A DNA stretch of 64,000 bases from Pseudomonadota bacterium (GCA_018896025.1 JAHIND010000008.1:310001-374000), one strand, 5' to 3'; positions 26,364-34,793 are shown, counted from the first letter of the stretch. Made by a program: numbers and translations. The notes: generated by a model from the letters alone, not told the origin.

Positions 26364-27254
26364 ATGACTGCATCCAAACAACTCAAAGTGGCCGTGGTGG
26401 GAATCGCGGGCGGCTGGTCCAGTGAACGCCTGCTGGACGCCCTGGAACAACGCACCGGCTTTCGCTGTCTGGTGGACATGGCCCAGGTGCGCTGCGACTT
26501 GGCCACCGGCCGAGCCTATTTCGGCGAGGTGGAGCTAACCGCCCTGGACGGCCTGGTCATAAAGAAGGTGGGGGTGGAGTACTCCCCGGAGCTTTTGGAC
26601 CGCCTGGAGCTGTTGCGCTATGTCGCCTCCCAGGGACCGCGCATCTTTTCGCCGCCCGCTTCGATCATTGCCATGCTCGACCGCCTGAGCTGCACCGTGA
26701 CCCTGACCGCCGGGGGCATACCCATGCCGCCCACCTTGGTCACCGAGAGCGTCGAAGAGACGGCGGCGGCGGTGGAGCGCATGGGCCGCTCGGTGCTCAA
26801 GCCCCTGTACTCCACCAAGGCTCGGGGCATGCTGGTGGTTGAGCCGGGCCCTGGGCTGCGCGAGAAGATCGCAGGCTACCGCGATGCGGGCCATCCCATG
26901 ATCTACTTGCAACAGATGCTGGCCCTGCCGGGCCAGGATCTGGGCGTGGTGTTCTTGGGCGGCGAGTACTTCGCCACCTACGCCAGGGTGGCCAACGGCG
27001 AGTCCTGGAACACCACCCACCGCGCCGGAGGGCGCTACCAGCAGTACGAGCCCAGCCAGGAGATAAAGGACCTGGCCCACAAGGCCCAGGCCTTGTTCAA
27101 CCTGGACTTCACCTGCGTGGACGTGGCCGAGACCGAGCAAGGACCGGTGGTGTTCGAGGTGAGCGCCTTTGGCGGCTTTCGGGGCCTCAAGGAGGGCTGC
27201 GGCATGGACGCGGCCCAATATTACGCTGACTACGTTTGCCGGGAGTTGGCCTAA
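26364..27254 (+). CDS. GAK system ATP-grasp enzyme (RimK-like)
   Basis: A 296-residue ATP-grasp ligase related to RimK. The pre-ATP-grasp domain opens with KVAVVGIAGGWSSERLL. The ATP-binding lysines are in SVLKPLYSTKARGM, the hinge segment is YLQQMLALPGQDLGVV, and the metal site is VFEVSAFGGFRGL. In RimK the corresponding motif is E-V-N; here the asparagine is serine, so metal binding may be altered. Such enzymes join a carboxylate to an amine via an acyl-phosphate. The likely product is a modified protein or peptide, but the partner is unknown. The stop overlaps the HprK-related start (TAATG). Confidence 0.85.
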   Translation: MTASKQLKVAVVGIAGGWSSERLLDALEQRTGFRCLVDMAQVRCDLATGRAYFGEVELTALDGLVIKKVGVEYSPELLDRLELLRYVASQGPRIFSPPASIIAMLDRLSCTVTLTAGGIPMPPTLVTESVEETAAAVERMGRSVLKPLYSTKARGMLVVEPGPGLREKIAGYRDAGHPMIYLQQMLALPGQDLGVVFLGGEYFATYARVANGESWNTTHRAGGRYQQYEPSQEIKDLAHKAQALFNLDFTCVDVAETEQGPVVFEVSAFGGFRGLKEGCGMDAAQYYADYVCRELA

Positions 27255-28327
27255 TGAGCGCGCCCTCAGCCCAGGAGATGGCTCAGGAGATTTTGCGTCA
27301 AACCCCCACCGAGGTCAGCCTGCGCCTGCGGCTCAACAATCTGAGCTTCGAGATCAAGACGAACCGCCCCGAGTTGGCCCAGGAGTTGGAGGGCTACTTC
27401 CGGCCCTTTATGCAGGCTTCCGATGAGGAGCCCCCGATCACGGTGTACGCCCTGGAGACCCCGGCCTGGGACTGCGGCCTTGTGCTGCGCCAAAAGGAGC
27501 CGGAGCCGGGCAAGTCCAAGATCAAGGAAGAGTATGCCGACCTAGCTGATGGCCGCCTGGTCCGCAAGCGGCTCACGGGCATGGTGTTTATTTTCGGCGG
27601 CGAGATGAACCTAGCGGTGGGCCCTTGCCTGGAAAACCCCAACCAGGTGATCAACTTTATCAACAACCGCCAGATTCAATGGGAGCTGGAGCAGGGGGCC
27701 CTGTTGGCCCACGCCGCCGGGGTGTGCGGACCCCGCCTGGGCCTGGCCATGGCCGGGCAGGCCGGGCAGGGCAAGTCCACCCTGGCCCTGCATCTGATGA
27801 GCCGGGGGGTGACCTTTGTCTCCAATGACCGCTTGATGGTTACCAGGGGACAAGACGGGCCCATCATGACCGGAGTGGCCAAGCTGCCCCGCATCAATCC
27901 CGGCACGGCGCTGAACAACCCCGATCTTAAAAAGGTGATGAGCCCCAAGGACCAGGAGCGCTTCGCGGCGCTTCCCGAGGACCAGCTATGGGCCTTGGAA
28001 CACAAGTACGACGTGGACATAGACGCCTGCTTCGGAATGGGGCGCATCAAGATGGGTTTTGGCCTTGACTTGTTGGTCCTGCTGGATTGGGAGCGCGACG
28101 CGGGCCCATGCCGCCTGGCCCAAGTGGAGTTGGCCGACCGCCCGGACCTGTTGGCCTCGTTCATGAAAGAGCCGGGGCTGTTTTACTTGCCGCCCAAGGG
28201 GCAGGCCGCTCCCAGCCAGGAGGACTACCTCAAGATGCTGGCCGGGGCCAAGGTGTTGGTGCTCAGCGGCGGGGTTGATTTCGAGCGGGCGGCCGACCTG
28301 CTGGCCGAGGAGTTGCAGAGGTCTTGA
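27254..28327 (+). CDS. HprK-related kinase B of the GAK system
   Basis: A 357-residue protein whose second half carries the HPr kinase P-loop: AMAGQAGQGKST (G168-T176), followed by TFVSNDRLMV, the counterpart of the second acidic motif in HPr kinase/phosphorylase. The N-terminal half (1-150) is unlike HprK. No PTS genes are present, so HPr is not an obvious substrate. The kinase may act on a serine in another GAK protein. The ATG at 27254 overlaps the ATP-grasp stop; a TTG 18 bases upstream would be possible but is less likely. The CofD-like gene overlaps its end. Confidence 0.85.
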   Translation: MSAPSAQEMAQEILRQTPTEVSLRLRLNNLSFEIKTNRPELAQELEGYFRPFMQASDEEPPITVYALETPAWDCGLVLRQKEPEPGKSKIKEEYADLADGRLVRKRLTGMVFIFGGEMNLAVGPCLENPNQVINFINNRQIQWELEQGALLAHAAGVCGPRLGLAMAGQAGQGKSTLALHLMSRGVTFVSNDRLMVTRGQDGPIMTGVAKLPRINPGTALNNPDLKKVMSPKDQERFAALPEDQLWALEHKYDVDIDACFGMGRIKMGFGLDLLVLLDWERDAGPCRLAQVELADRPDLLASFMKEPGLFYLPPKGQAAPSQEDYLKMLAGAKVLVLSGGVDFERAADLLAEELQRS

Positions 28328-29526
28328 GCGACAAGGGCGGCCTGACCATAACCAGACCCCTGCGCGTGCCGGACCCGGTGCGCCTGGCCCGCTATGCCCG
28401 GGTGCCCGAATTGGGCCCCAGCATCCTGTTTTTCAGCGGCGGCAGCGGACCCGGCCCCATGTGCCGGGAGCTGATCAATTACACCCACAATTCCATCCAC
28501 CTCATCACCCCCTTTGACTCGGGCGGCTCCTCGGCGGTGCTGCGCCGGGCCTTTGCCATGCCCGCGGTGGGCGACCTGCGCAACCGCATGATGGCGCTTA
28601 GCGACATGAGCGTGCGGGGCAACGCCGAGGTGCGCAAGCTGTTCGCCTATCGCCTGCCCGTGGAGGCCGATGCCGGGGAGCTGGTGGAGCGCCTGGAGAC
28701 AATGACCGCCGGGGACGATCCCATGGTGGCGGCCATCCCCGACCCCCTGCGCAAGATCATCCGCAACCACCTGAGCTATTTCCTGGGGGCCATGCCCGGC
28801 GATTTCGACCTGGCCGGGGCCAGCATCGGCAACCTGGTGCTGGTGGGGGGGTATTTGAACAACGGCCGACACCTGGACCCAGTGATCTTTTTGTTCTCCA
28901 AGCTGGCCGAGGTGCGCGGGGTGGTGCGGCCGGTGGTCAACCGGAACCTGCACCTGGCCGCCCGCCTGACCGACGGCAGCCTGGTCTTGGGCCAACACCG
29001 GATCACCGGACGCAGCGAGCCGCCCCTGAGCGCGCCCATCGTGGAGTTGAGGCTGAACCAAGGCCTGGACCTGGAACGCCCCGTCACGGCCGAAATACGG
29101 CCAAAGGTGCACCGTCTCATCGCCCAGGCGGAGCTGATCTGCTATCCGGTGGGCAGTTTTTACACCAGCCTCTTGGCCAGCCTGCTGCCCGGCGGAATAG
29201 GAGAGGCGGTGGCCGCCAATCCCTGCCCCAAGGTTTTCGTGCCTAACACCGCTCCCGACAAGGAAGTGCTGGCCGGAGGGGTGGCCCAGCGCGCCGCCGA
29301 GCTCATGGCCGCCCTGGGAGCCGCGGGCAGCCCCCAACGCGTCGAGGGGCGCGTGCTGGACTACGTGCTGGTGGACCGGGGGTGGAGTGAATATCCCGGC
29401 GGCCTGGACCGCCGGGCCCTGGAGGATATGGGCCTCAGGATCATCGAGGCCGACCTTATGACTTCGGATAGCGCCCCTTTGACCGATGGGCGCCTTTTGG
29501 CCGAAGCCCTGCTCTCTCTGGTCTGA
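28324..29526 (+). CDS. GAK system CofD-like protein
   Basis: A 400-residue protein of the CofD/YvcK fold. The signature is intact: ILFFSGGSGPGPMCREL, then LITPFDSGGSSAVLRRAF and PAVGDLRNRMMALSD. CofD transfers 2-phospholactate from a GPP-type nucleotide adduct in F420 synthesis; YvcK relatives bind UDP-sugars and are regulatory. No other F420 gene is here, so a distinct nucleotide-linked substrate is more likely. It begins at a TTG that overlaps the kinase stop (TTGA), which ties it tightly to the operon. Confidence 0.87.
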   Translation: MSDKGGLTITRPLRVPDPVRLARYARVPELGPSILFFSGGSGPGPMCRELINYTHNSIHLITPFDSGGSSAVLRRAFAMPAVGDLRNRMMALSDMSVRGNAEVRKLFAYRLPVEADAGELVERLETMTAGDDPMVAAIPDPLRKIIRNHLSYFLGAMPGDFDLAGASIGNLVLVGGYLNNGRHLDPVIFLFSKLAEVRGVVRPVVNRNLHLAARLTDGSLVLGQHRITGRSEPPLSAPIVELRLNQGLDLERPVTAEIRPKVHRLIAQAELICYPVGSFYTSLLASLLPGGIGEAVAANPCPKVFVPNTAPDKEVLAGGVAQRAAELMAALGAAGSPQRVEGRVLDYVLVDRGWSEYPGGLDRRALEDMGLRIIEADLMTSDSAPLTDGRLLAEALLSLV

Positions 29527-29566
29527 GACCATGGCGGAGGCGGTTGGTTCAATTTAGGAGGTATCC

Positions 29567-30184
29567 GTGGATAATCCCAAGAAGGATAAAATCAAGCACC
29601 AGTTCTCCCCGGCCGAGGCGGCGGATTATTTGCGCCAACTGGCCGACGCCCTGGAGCAGGGGCACATCGCCCTGCGCTCCGAGGAGTTGGAACTGGAGGG
29701 TGACGTCAAGGTAAAGCAGGAACTCAAGACCAAGTCCGGCAAGGCCACCCTCAAGATCAACCTGAAGATCGTGGCGCCCATCCCTGTGGCCGCGCCCGAG
29801 ATCACCCCGGCCCAGGGCGAGGCCCAAGGCGATAACGAAGGCTTCGTGGAGATCACCTCCACGGAGGAAGAGCTAGCCGAGAGCGAGGGCAAGGTCTCCT
29901 ACAAGAAGATCAAGAAGGCCTTGGGCAAAAGCTTCGGCAGCCTCAAGAGCATTCGCAAGGAGGGCGGCATCCCCAGCCTGGCCGATGCTTCGGCTTTCCT
30001 GGCCCAGGCGCGGGAGGTCTGCACCTTTGACAAGGCCAAGTACGGCAGCGAAAATTACCCTCGCTTTTTGGCCGCCCTGGACCGCGTGGAGGACGCTCTG
30101 GCCGCCGGTAACGGCTCGGCCCTGGACGAGGCCCTGGACGAGGTGGGCCAGTGCAAGAGCGACTGCCACGAAAAGTTCAAGTAA
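29567..30184 (+). CDS. GAK system XXXCH protein
   Basis: A 205-residue protein in two parts. Residues 8-70 resemble the amphi-Trp protein encoded earlier in the locus (SPAEAADYLRQLADALEQGH, then ELELEGD and LKINLKIV) but lack its tryptophan. After an acidic linker, residues 135-205 look like the last helices of cytochrome c': FLAALDRVEDALAAGNGSAL, ending VGQCKSDCHEKFK, that is C196-x3-C200-H201. Cytochromes c' end in CxxCH; here there is one extra residue, and there is no signal peptide. Covalent heme attachment in the periplasm is therefore unlikely, and a cytoplasmic metal or noncovalent heme site is possible. GTG 29567 has an excellent AGGAGG five bases upstream. It is the last gene of the operon. 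Confidence 0.87.
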   Translation: MDNPKKDKIKHQFSPAEAADYLRQLADALEQGHIALRSEELELEGDVKVKQELKTKSGKATLKINLKIVAPIPVAAPEITPAQGEAQGDNEGFVEITSTEEELAESEGKVSYKKIKKALGKSFGSLKSIRKEGGIPSLADASAFLAQAREVCTFDKAKYGSENYPRFLAALDRVEDALAAGNGSALDEALDEVGQCKSDCHEKFK

Positions 30185-30207
30185 AGCCACGCCGCCTTCG
30201 GCATCTT

Positions 30208-30239
30208 CGGGCCACCCTCCGGGGTGGCCCGTAATTTTT
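30208..30239 (+). terminator. Rho-independent terminator of the GAK operon
   Basis: CGGGCCACC-CTCCGG-GGTGGCCCG is a 9-bp stem followed by TAATTTTT. It marks the end of the GAK transcript. Confidence 0.88.
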
Positions 30240-30314
30240 CAGGCCTTTCGGGCATATCTTGCCTAACCGATTAATATTAAAAAATAAAAATAGTTTTGTT
30301 CCGCGATGTGGCTT

Positions 30315-30344
30315 TTGAAATCATTGAGGATTTCGCTTGAAATC
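30315..30344. promoter_or_regulatory. Repeated motif before the GntR gene, possible operator
   Basis: TTGAAATC occurs at 30315-30322 and 30337-30344, 22 bases (two helical turns) apart. Between them GATTTC (30329-30334) is a perfect inverted partner of the first copy. The site lies about 30 bases before a GntR-family gene and suits autoregulation. Confidence 0.45.
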
Positions 30345-30371
30345 CCCTCGCCGGCATGTTAATCATGCTGC

Positions 30372-31091
30372 ATGGAAAGCATGTTGTCAGACAAATATGA
30401 GTTGAAGCAGCCCCTGCGCCTACCCGACCAGGTGGCCGCTATCCTCATGGAGGAGTTGGAGAGCGGCACGCTCAAGCCGGGCGAGATGCTGCCTCCAGAG
30501 ATGGAGTTGGCCACCAAGTTCGGGGTGAGCCGGGCGGTGATCCGCGAGGCCCTGTCCCAGCTCAAGGCCGAGGGGCTCCTGGAGTCTCAGCAGGGCCGGG
30601 GAGTCATGGTGGTGGGCCGGTCGGGGCGGCGCTTCTTCCGCCTGGAAGACCCGGAAAAATTCAACTCCCAGTCCTTGACCCACCTCTACGAGCTCAGGGC
30701 CATCCTGGAAAGCGAGGCCGCCGCCATGGCCGCGGCCAGGGGCAGCACCCGCGATGTGGCCAAGTTGGGCGAATGCGTGGTGGCCATGGCCAGGGCGGTG
30801 GAGGACGACACCATCGGCGCGGTGCCGGATCTTGATTTTCATCGCGGCATCGCCGAGGCCAGCGGCAACCACCACTTGTGCGAACTCATGCAGTTCCTCA
30901 ACGACAAGCTCTTGGTGCTTATCCAAGAGGCCAGGGAGCATTCCCGCCAAAATCCCGGCGTGCCCCGGCAGGTCCAAAAGGAGCACGAGGGCATCTACAG
31001 GGCCATAGAGGCCCGCAACCCCCAAAAAGCCAGAAAAGAGACCCTGGACCATCTGCGGATGGCCGCCCGGCGTCTGGGGTTGGAAATCTGA
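30372..31091 (+). CDS. GntR family regulator, FadR/FCD type
   Basis: A 239-residue regulator. Residues 15-85 form the GntR winged helix (MEELESGTLKPGEMLPPEME, VSRAVIREALSQLKAEG, GRGVMVV). Residues 95-230 form an all-helical FCD domain with the usual metal-binding histidines (DLDFHRGIAEAS, KEHEGIYRAI, DHLRMAARRL). FCD regulators bind carboxylates such as lactate, pyruvate or glycolate. The Kor-type oxidoreductase genes follow about 420 bases later in the same direction and are likely targets. The start is ATG 30372 or ATG 30381; neither has a clear ribosome binding site. Confidence 0.9.
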   Translation: MESMLSDKYELKQPLRLPDQVAAILMEELESGTLKPGEMLPPEMELATKFGVSRAVIREALSQLKAEGLLESQQGRGVMVVGRSGRRFFRLEDPEKFNSQSLTHLYELRAILESEAAAMAAARGSTRDVAKLGECVVAMARAVEDDTIGAVPDLDFHRGIAEASGNHHLCELMQFLNDKLLVLIQEAREHSRQNPGVPRQVQKEHEGIYRAIEARNPQKARKETLDHLRMAARRLGLEI

Positions 31092-31209
31092 GGGCCCAAC
31101 AAGCGGGGAGCCGCGTCGGGGCCGGCGCGGTGGTGGTCGCCTTGGTGGCGACCTGTCAGGCAACCGGGAGACTGGTGGCCGGCGACCAAGGAAAAAGTGA
31201 AGGCATACA

Positions 31210-31434
31210 ATGCACGAGATAACCTCCCAGCCGCTTGACCAGGCGCAGTATGAACAGGTGCGCCGGGTGCAGGGCTGGGCGGACATCAAAGAGCGTTACG
31301 CGCCCTATATCAGCGATGAATCCCAAATGACCTCCCAGGCCTGCGCCATCGACAGGGACCCCGCGGCCCCTATCTTTGAAAAGGATGATTTGGGTTATAG
31401 TTGGTGGTGCGCAGGAAATCGTTCCCAGGCTTAG
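31210..31434 (+). CDS. Small ORF of unknown function, possibly a gene remnant
   Basis: A 74-residue reading frame. The first 50 codons have the GC-rich third positions typical of this genome and the last 20 do not. That is the pattern expected of a truncated or frameshifted gene. The segment around ACAIDRDPAAPIFEK is faintly like the start of acyl-CoA dehydrogenases, but this is too weak to name it. It stands alone between the GntR gene and the Kor operon. A hairpin GGTCGCC / GGCGACC lies upstream near 31135-31153. Confidence 0.3.
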   Translation: MHEITSQPLDQAQYEQVRRVQGWADIKERYAPYISDESQMTSQACAIDRDPAAPIFEKDDLGYSWWCAGNRSQA

Positions 31435-31515
31435 CGAGGATATGAAACGGCAAAGGGCCGGCGCATAAGGCGCCGCTGAAATTTGGTTACTGGATCTAGT
31501 CTTTGGAGTAGTGAC

Positions 31516-31881
31516 ATGATCGCCAACGAGGCGACCACAAAACGAGGCAAGCCTCAGACCAAGCACAGCTTTTATCCCGCCTGGTGCAAGCGCTGCGGCA
31601 ACTGCGTGGCCTTTTGCCCCGTGGGCATACTGGTCTCCGACGAATGGGGATATCCCCGGCAGGTGGACAAGGAGCGTTGCACGGGATGCGGCCTCTGCGA
31701 GATGCTCTGTCCCGACTTCGCCATCACCGTGGGCTATGAAAAGCCCGGGGCGGTGGACCTGGCCCATCCGGCTTCCGCCCTGGACTCCCCGGAAGTGACC
31801 CAGGAAAAATCCGACGCAGCCAAGGCCGCCAGCAACATAAGCCCGGAGCGTTTGGCACCGGTGCCGCGGGAGGAGAAATAA
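31516..31881 (+). CDS. 2-oxoacid:ferredoxin oxidoreductase delta subunit (KorD-like)
   Basis: A 121-residue ferredoxin-like subunit with two 4Fe-4S motifs, CKRCGNCVAFCP and CTGCGLCEMLCP. It passes electrons from the thiamine-diphosphate site of the alpha/beta subunits to ferredoxin. ATG 31516 is preferred to an upstream TTG because GGAG at 31505-31508 is well placed. The C-terminal 45 residues are a charged extension. The order delta, alpha, beta, gamma is the common bacterial Kor arrangement, with 2 bases between this gene and alpha. Confidence 0.93.
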   Translation: MIANEATTKRGKPQTKHSFYPAWCKRCGNCVAFCPVGILVSDEWGYPRQVDKERCTGCGLCEMLCPDFAITVGYEKPGAVDLAHPASALDSPEVTQEKSDAAKAASNISPERLAPVPREEK

Positions 31882-31883
31882 TT

Positions 31884-33065
31884 ATGGCCGCAGGAACCAG
31901 CAAGCCAGCGGGCAGAGCCGCCAAGGCGAACCGCAAGGGCCAGGCGCGGCTGCTGCAAGGCAACGAGGCCGCCTCCCTGGGGGCCCTGGCCGCCGGGTGC
32001 AACTTTTTCGCCGGTTACCCCATCACCCCGGCCAGCGAGATCACCGAGTACATGAGCCGCGAGATGCCGGTCCGGGGCAACCCCTTCATTCAGATGGAGG
32101 ATGAGATCGCCTCCATCGGGGCCTGCGTGGGAGCCTCCCTGGCCGGGCGCAAGGCCATGACCGCCACCAGCGGCCCCGGCTTCTCCCTGATGCAGGAAAA
32201 CCTGGGCTACGCCATGATCGCCGAGACCCCTCTGGTGGTGGTCAACGTGATGCGCGGCGGCCCCAGCACCGGCCTGCCCACCAACGTGGCCCAGGGCGAC
32301 GTGCAGCAAGCCCGCTGGGGAACCCACGGCGACCACCCGGCCATCGTGTTCTGCCCCAGCTCGGTCAGCGAGTGCTTCGAGCTGATGGTTCGGGCCTTCA
32401 ATACCGCTGAGCGTTTCCGCACCCCGGTTATTTTCCTGGCCGACGAGACCGTGGCCCACTTGCGCGAAAAGGTGATCCTGCCCGCCGAGGGCGATTTGGA
32501 GGTCATCGACCGCCGGCGGCCCACCGTGCCCCCGGACTGGTACGTGCCCTACAAGACCGACGGCAGCCTGATACCGCGTCTTGCCGACCTAGGCGAGGGG
32601 TACCGCTACCACGTCACCGGCCTGGTGCACGATGAGCGCGGCTTCCCCACCCGACGGCCCGACGAGGTGGAGCCCTTCTACGCCCGGCTCTTCGGCAAGA
32701 TCAGCCGCCACTTCGACGACCTGATGCTCACCAAGGAGTACTCCCTGGACGACGCGGAGATCGTGCTCATCTCCTACGGCTGCACCGCCCGCTCCTGCCG
32801 GGCGGCGGTGCGCCTGGGCCGGGAGCGGGGCATCAAGCTGGGCCTGTTGCAACTCCTGACCCTGTGGCCCTTCCCCCGCCAGGCGGTGGAGGCGGCGTTG
32901 ACCGGACGCAAGGCGGCCCTGGTGCCCGAGCTGAACATGGGTCAGATCAGCCGCGAGGTCAAAAGGGTCAACGACGGACGGACCCAGGTGATTCGTCACA
33001 GCAAGATGGACGGCACCATGATCACCCCCGAGGAGATCCTGGGCCGCATGCGGGAGGTGGCCTGA
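31884..33065 (+). CDS. 2-oxoacid:ferredoxin oxidoreductase alpha subunit (KorA-like)
   Basis: The alpha subunit, 393 residues, with no fused gamma domain. It has the pyrimidine-domain signature GYPITPASEITEYMSREM, then QMEDEIASIG (the TPP-activating glutamate), TSGPGFSLMQENLGYA, and domain II ending LLQLLTLWPFP. With beta it oxidises a 2-oxoacid, probably 2-oxoglutarate or a similar dicarboxylate given the subunit pattern, to acyl-CoA plus CO2 and reduced ferredoxin. The first 25 residues are a basic extension. The stop overlaps the beta start (TGATG). Confidence 0.93.
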   Translation: MAAGTSKPAGRAAKANRKGQARLLQGNEAASLGALAAGCNFFAGYPITPASEITEYMSREMPVRGNPFIQMEDEIASIGACVGASLAGRKAMTATSGPGFSLMQENLGYAMIAETPLVVVNVMRGGPSTGLPTNVAQGDVQQARWGTHGDHPAIVFCPSSVSECFELMVRAFNTAERFRTPVIFLADETVAHLREKVILPAEGDLEVIDRRRPTVPPDWYVPYKTDGSLIPRLADLGEGYRYHVTGLVHDERGFPTRRPDEVEPFYARLFGKISRHFDDLMLTKEYSLDDAEIVLISYGCTARSCRAAVRLGRERGIKLGLLQLLTLWPFPRQAVEAALTGRKAALVPELNMGQISREVKRVNDGRTQVIRHSKMDGTMITPEEILGRMREVA

Positions 33066-33907
33066 TGACGGCGGTGCACAGAAGCGTGGTCTACGACTGG
33101 CTGCGCCACGACAAGAAGTTTCCCCACGTCTGGTGCCCCGGCTGCGGGCTGGGCATCCTCTTGGGATCGCTGGTGCGCTCTCTGGCCCAGGGCGGCTACG
33201 ACAAGAACCAAGTGGTCCTGGTCAGCGGCATCGGCTGCTCGGGCCGCCTGCCGGTGTACGTGGACGTGGGCAGCGTGCACACCACCCACGGCCGGGCCCT
33301 GACCTTTGCCACGGGCATCAAGCTGGCCAAGCCGGAGCTCAAGGTGATCGTGGTCATGGGCGACGGCGACGCCACGGCCATCGGCGGCAACCACCTTATC
33401 CATGCCGCCCGGCGCAACCTGGACCTCACGGCCATCATCGTCAACAACCTGACCTACGGCATGACCGGCGGCCAGTACAGCCCCACCACGCCCCTGGGGG
33501 CCAAGGCCACCACGGCTCCCTACGGCCACTCCGAGCCCAGCTTCGACATCAGCGCCCTCACCGTGACCGCGGGAGCCTCCTTCGTGGCCCGCTCCACGGT
33601 GTACCACGTGACTCAGCTGGACCAGATGCTGGGCCAGGCCATCGCCAAGAAGGGCTTCGGGGTGGTGGAGGTGCTTAGCCCCTGCCACACCAACTATGGG
33701 CGGCAGAACCGCCTGGGCAGCCAGGTGGAGATGATGAAGGGTTACAAGAAGCAGGCGGTGCGCGTGGACCGCTGGGAAAAGATGAGCCCGGCCGATCGCG
33801 AGGACCGTTTTCCCATCGGCGTTTTGGCCGACCACGAGCGCCCCACCTTCTTGGAGACGTATCAGGGCGCGGTGGACCGGGCCCAGGCCATCCGGAAGGA
33901 GGGCTAA
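33065..33907 (+). CDS. 2-oxoacid:ferredoxin oxidoreductase beta subunit (KorB-like)
   Basis: The thiamine-diphosphate-binding beta subunit, 280 residues. CPGCGLGI is the conserved opening, SGIGCSGRLP supplies another conserved cysteine segment, and GDGDATAIGGNHLIHAARRN is the diphosphate/Mg2+ motif followed by the NN pair (IIVNNLTYGMTGGQYSPTTP). Residues for the 2-oxoglutarate side chain are not resolved by eye, so an alternative short 2-oxoacid cannot be excluded. It starts at the ATG overlapping the alpha stop; a longer upstream frame runs inside the alpha gene and is not real. Confidence 0.93.
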   Translation: MTAVHRSVVYDWLRHDKKFPHVWCPGCGLGILLGSLVRSLAQGGYDKNQVVLVSGIGCSGRLPVYVDVGSVHTTHGRALTFATGIKLAKPELKVIVVMGDGDATAIGGNHLIHAARRNLDLTAIIVNNLTYGMTGGQYSPTTPLGAKATTAPYGHSEPSFDISALTVTAGASFVARSTVYHVTQLDQMLGQAIAKKGFGVVEVLSPCHTNYGRQNRLGSQVEMMKGYKKQAVRVDRWEKMSPADREDRFPIGVLADHERPTFLETYQGAVDRAQAIRKEG

Positions 33908-33909
33908 TC

Positions 33910-34539
33910 ATGGCTAGCAGCAAGAAAAAGGAAACCCCCAAGGCCAAGGCCCCGGAGATGGAGCGCATGGAAGTGCGTCTGGCGGGCAGCGGCGGCCAGG
34001 GCCTTATCCTGGCCGGGCTGGTCTTGGCCGAGGCGGCGGGTCTGCACGACGGTCGCGCCGTGGCCATGGGCCAGAGCTACGGCCCCGAGGCCAGGGGCGG
34101 AGCCTCCAAGGCCGAGGTGATCATCGCCGACCAGGATATCGACTACCCCCTGGCCACCAGGGTGGACATGTTCCTGGCCCTGACCCAGGAAGCGGCGGAC
34201 ACCTACTCCTGGGATCTCAAGCCCGGCGGGTGGATCGTGGTGGATTCCGACCTGGTGAGCCATCCCCCCTCCAGCCGGGCGGTGGCCCTGCCGTTCACGG
34301 CCACGGCCCGCGACAAGCTGGGCAAACCCATGGTCGCCAACGTGGTGGCCTTGGGAGCCATCACCGAGCTGACCGGGGTGGTGAGCCGCAAGGCCCTGGA
34401 AAAGGCCCTGCTGGCCCGGGTGCCCAAGGGCACCGAGGCCCTGAACAAGAAGGCCCTGGCCGCGGGTACCAAAATGGCCAAGGACTACGCGGCCAGCGGT
34501 CAGCTGGCCGGGCAGGAGCCCACCTCCGAAGACGTCTAG
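33910..34539 (+). CDS. 2-oxoacid:ferredoxin oxidoreductase gamma subunit (KorC-like)
   Basis: The gamma subunit, 209 residues. It has the family start VRLAGSGGQGLILAGLVLAE, then GQSYGPEARGGASKAEVIIAD, which is diagnostic for this subunit. The N-terminus is lysine-rich and the C-terminal 15 residues extend past the usual end. It lies 2 bases after the beta stop and completes the four-subunit enzyme. A terminator follows, so the Kor genes form one transcript. Confidence 0.93.
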   Translation: MASSKKKETPKAKAPEMERMEVRLAGSGGQGLILAGLVLAEAAGLHDGRAVAMGQSYGPEARGGASKAEVIIADQDIDYPLATRVDMFLALTQEAADTYSWDLKPGGWIVVDSDLVSHPPSSRAVALPFTATARDKLGKPMVANVVALGAITELTGVVSRKALEKALLARVPKGTEALNKKALAAGTKMAKDYAASGQLAGQEPTSEDV

Positions 34540-34585
34540 CCCCCCTGCGGGCGCGGACTTGGCAACGCCTGGATAAATGCGCGCG

Positions 34586-34615
34586 ACGGGAGCCCTCCGG
34601 GGCTCCCGTCTTTTT
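34586..34615 (+). terminator. Rho-independent terminator after the Kor operon
   Basis: ACGGGAGCC-CTCCGG-GGCTCCCGT is a 9-bp stem followed by CTTTTTG. Confidence 0.9.
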
Positions 34616-34793
34616 GTGGGAGGCCAGGCCATCTCCGACGGTGGGCCGTGGACGCTTTTGCCCGTTGCCGAATAGGGGAGGGCGGGGCCTGCTGACCCCA
34701 GCGGTCTTTTTAATAAATATGAATTAATATTGTTAATACTGCTGGTTGCCCCGCAAGGCCCACTCAAAGGCGGCTGGGCGGCGAACGACAAGC
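34616..34793. other. Intergenic, no gene seen
   Basis: The stretch turns AT-rich from about 34700. No gene or recognised motif was found before the promoter of the LacI-type regulator. Confidence 0.4.

Noticed and set aside
32864..33064. Upstream extension of the KorB reading frame
   Set aside because: It runs inside the alpha subunit gene; the beta subunit starts properly at the overlapping ATG 33065.
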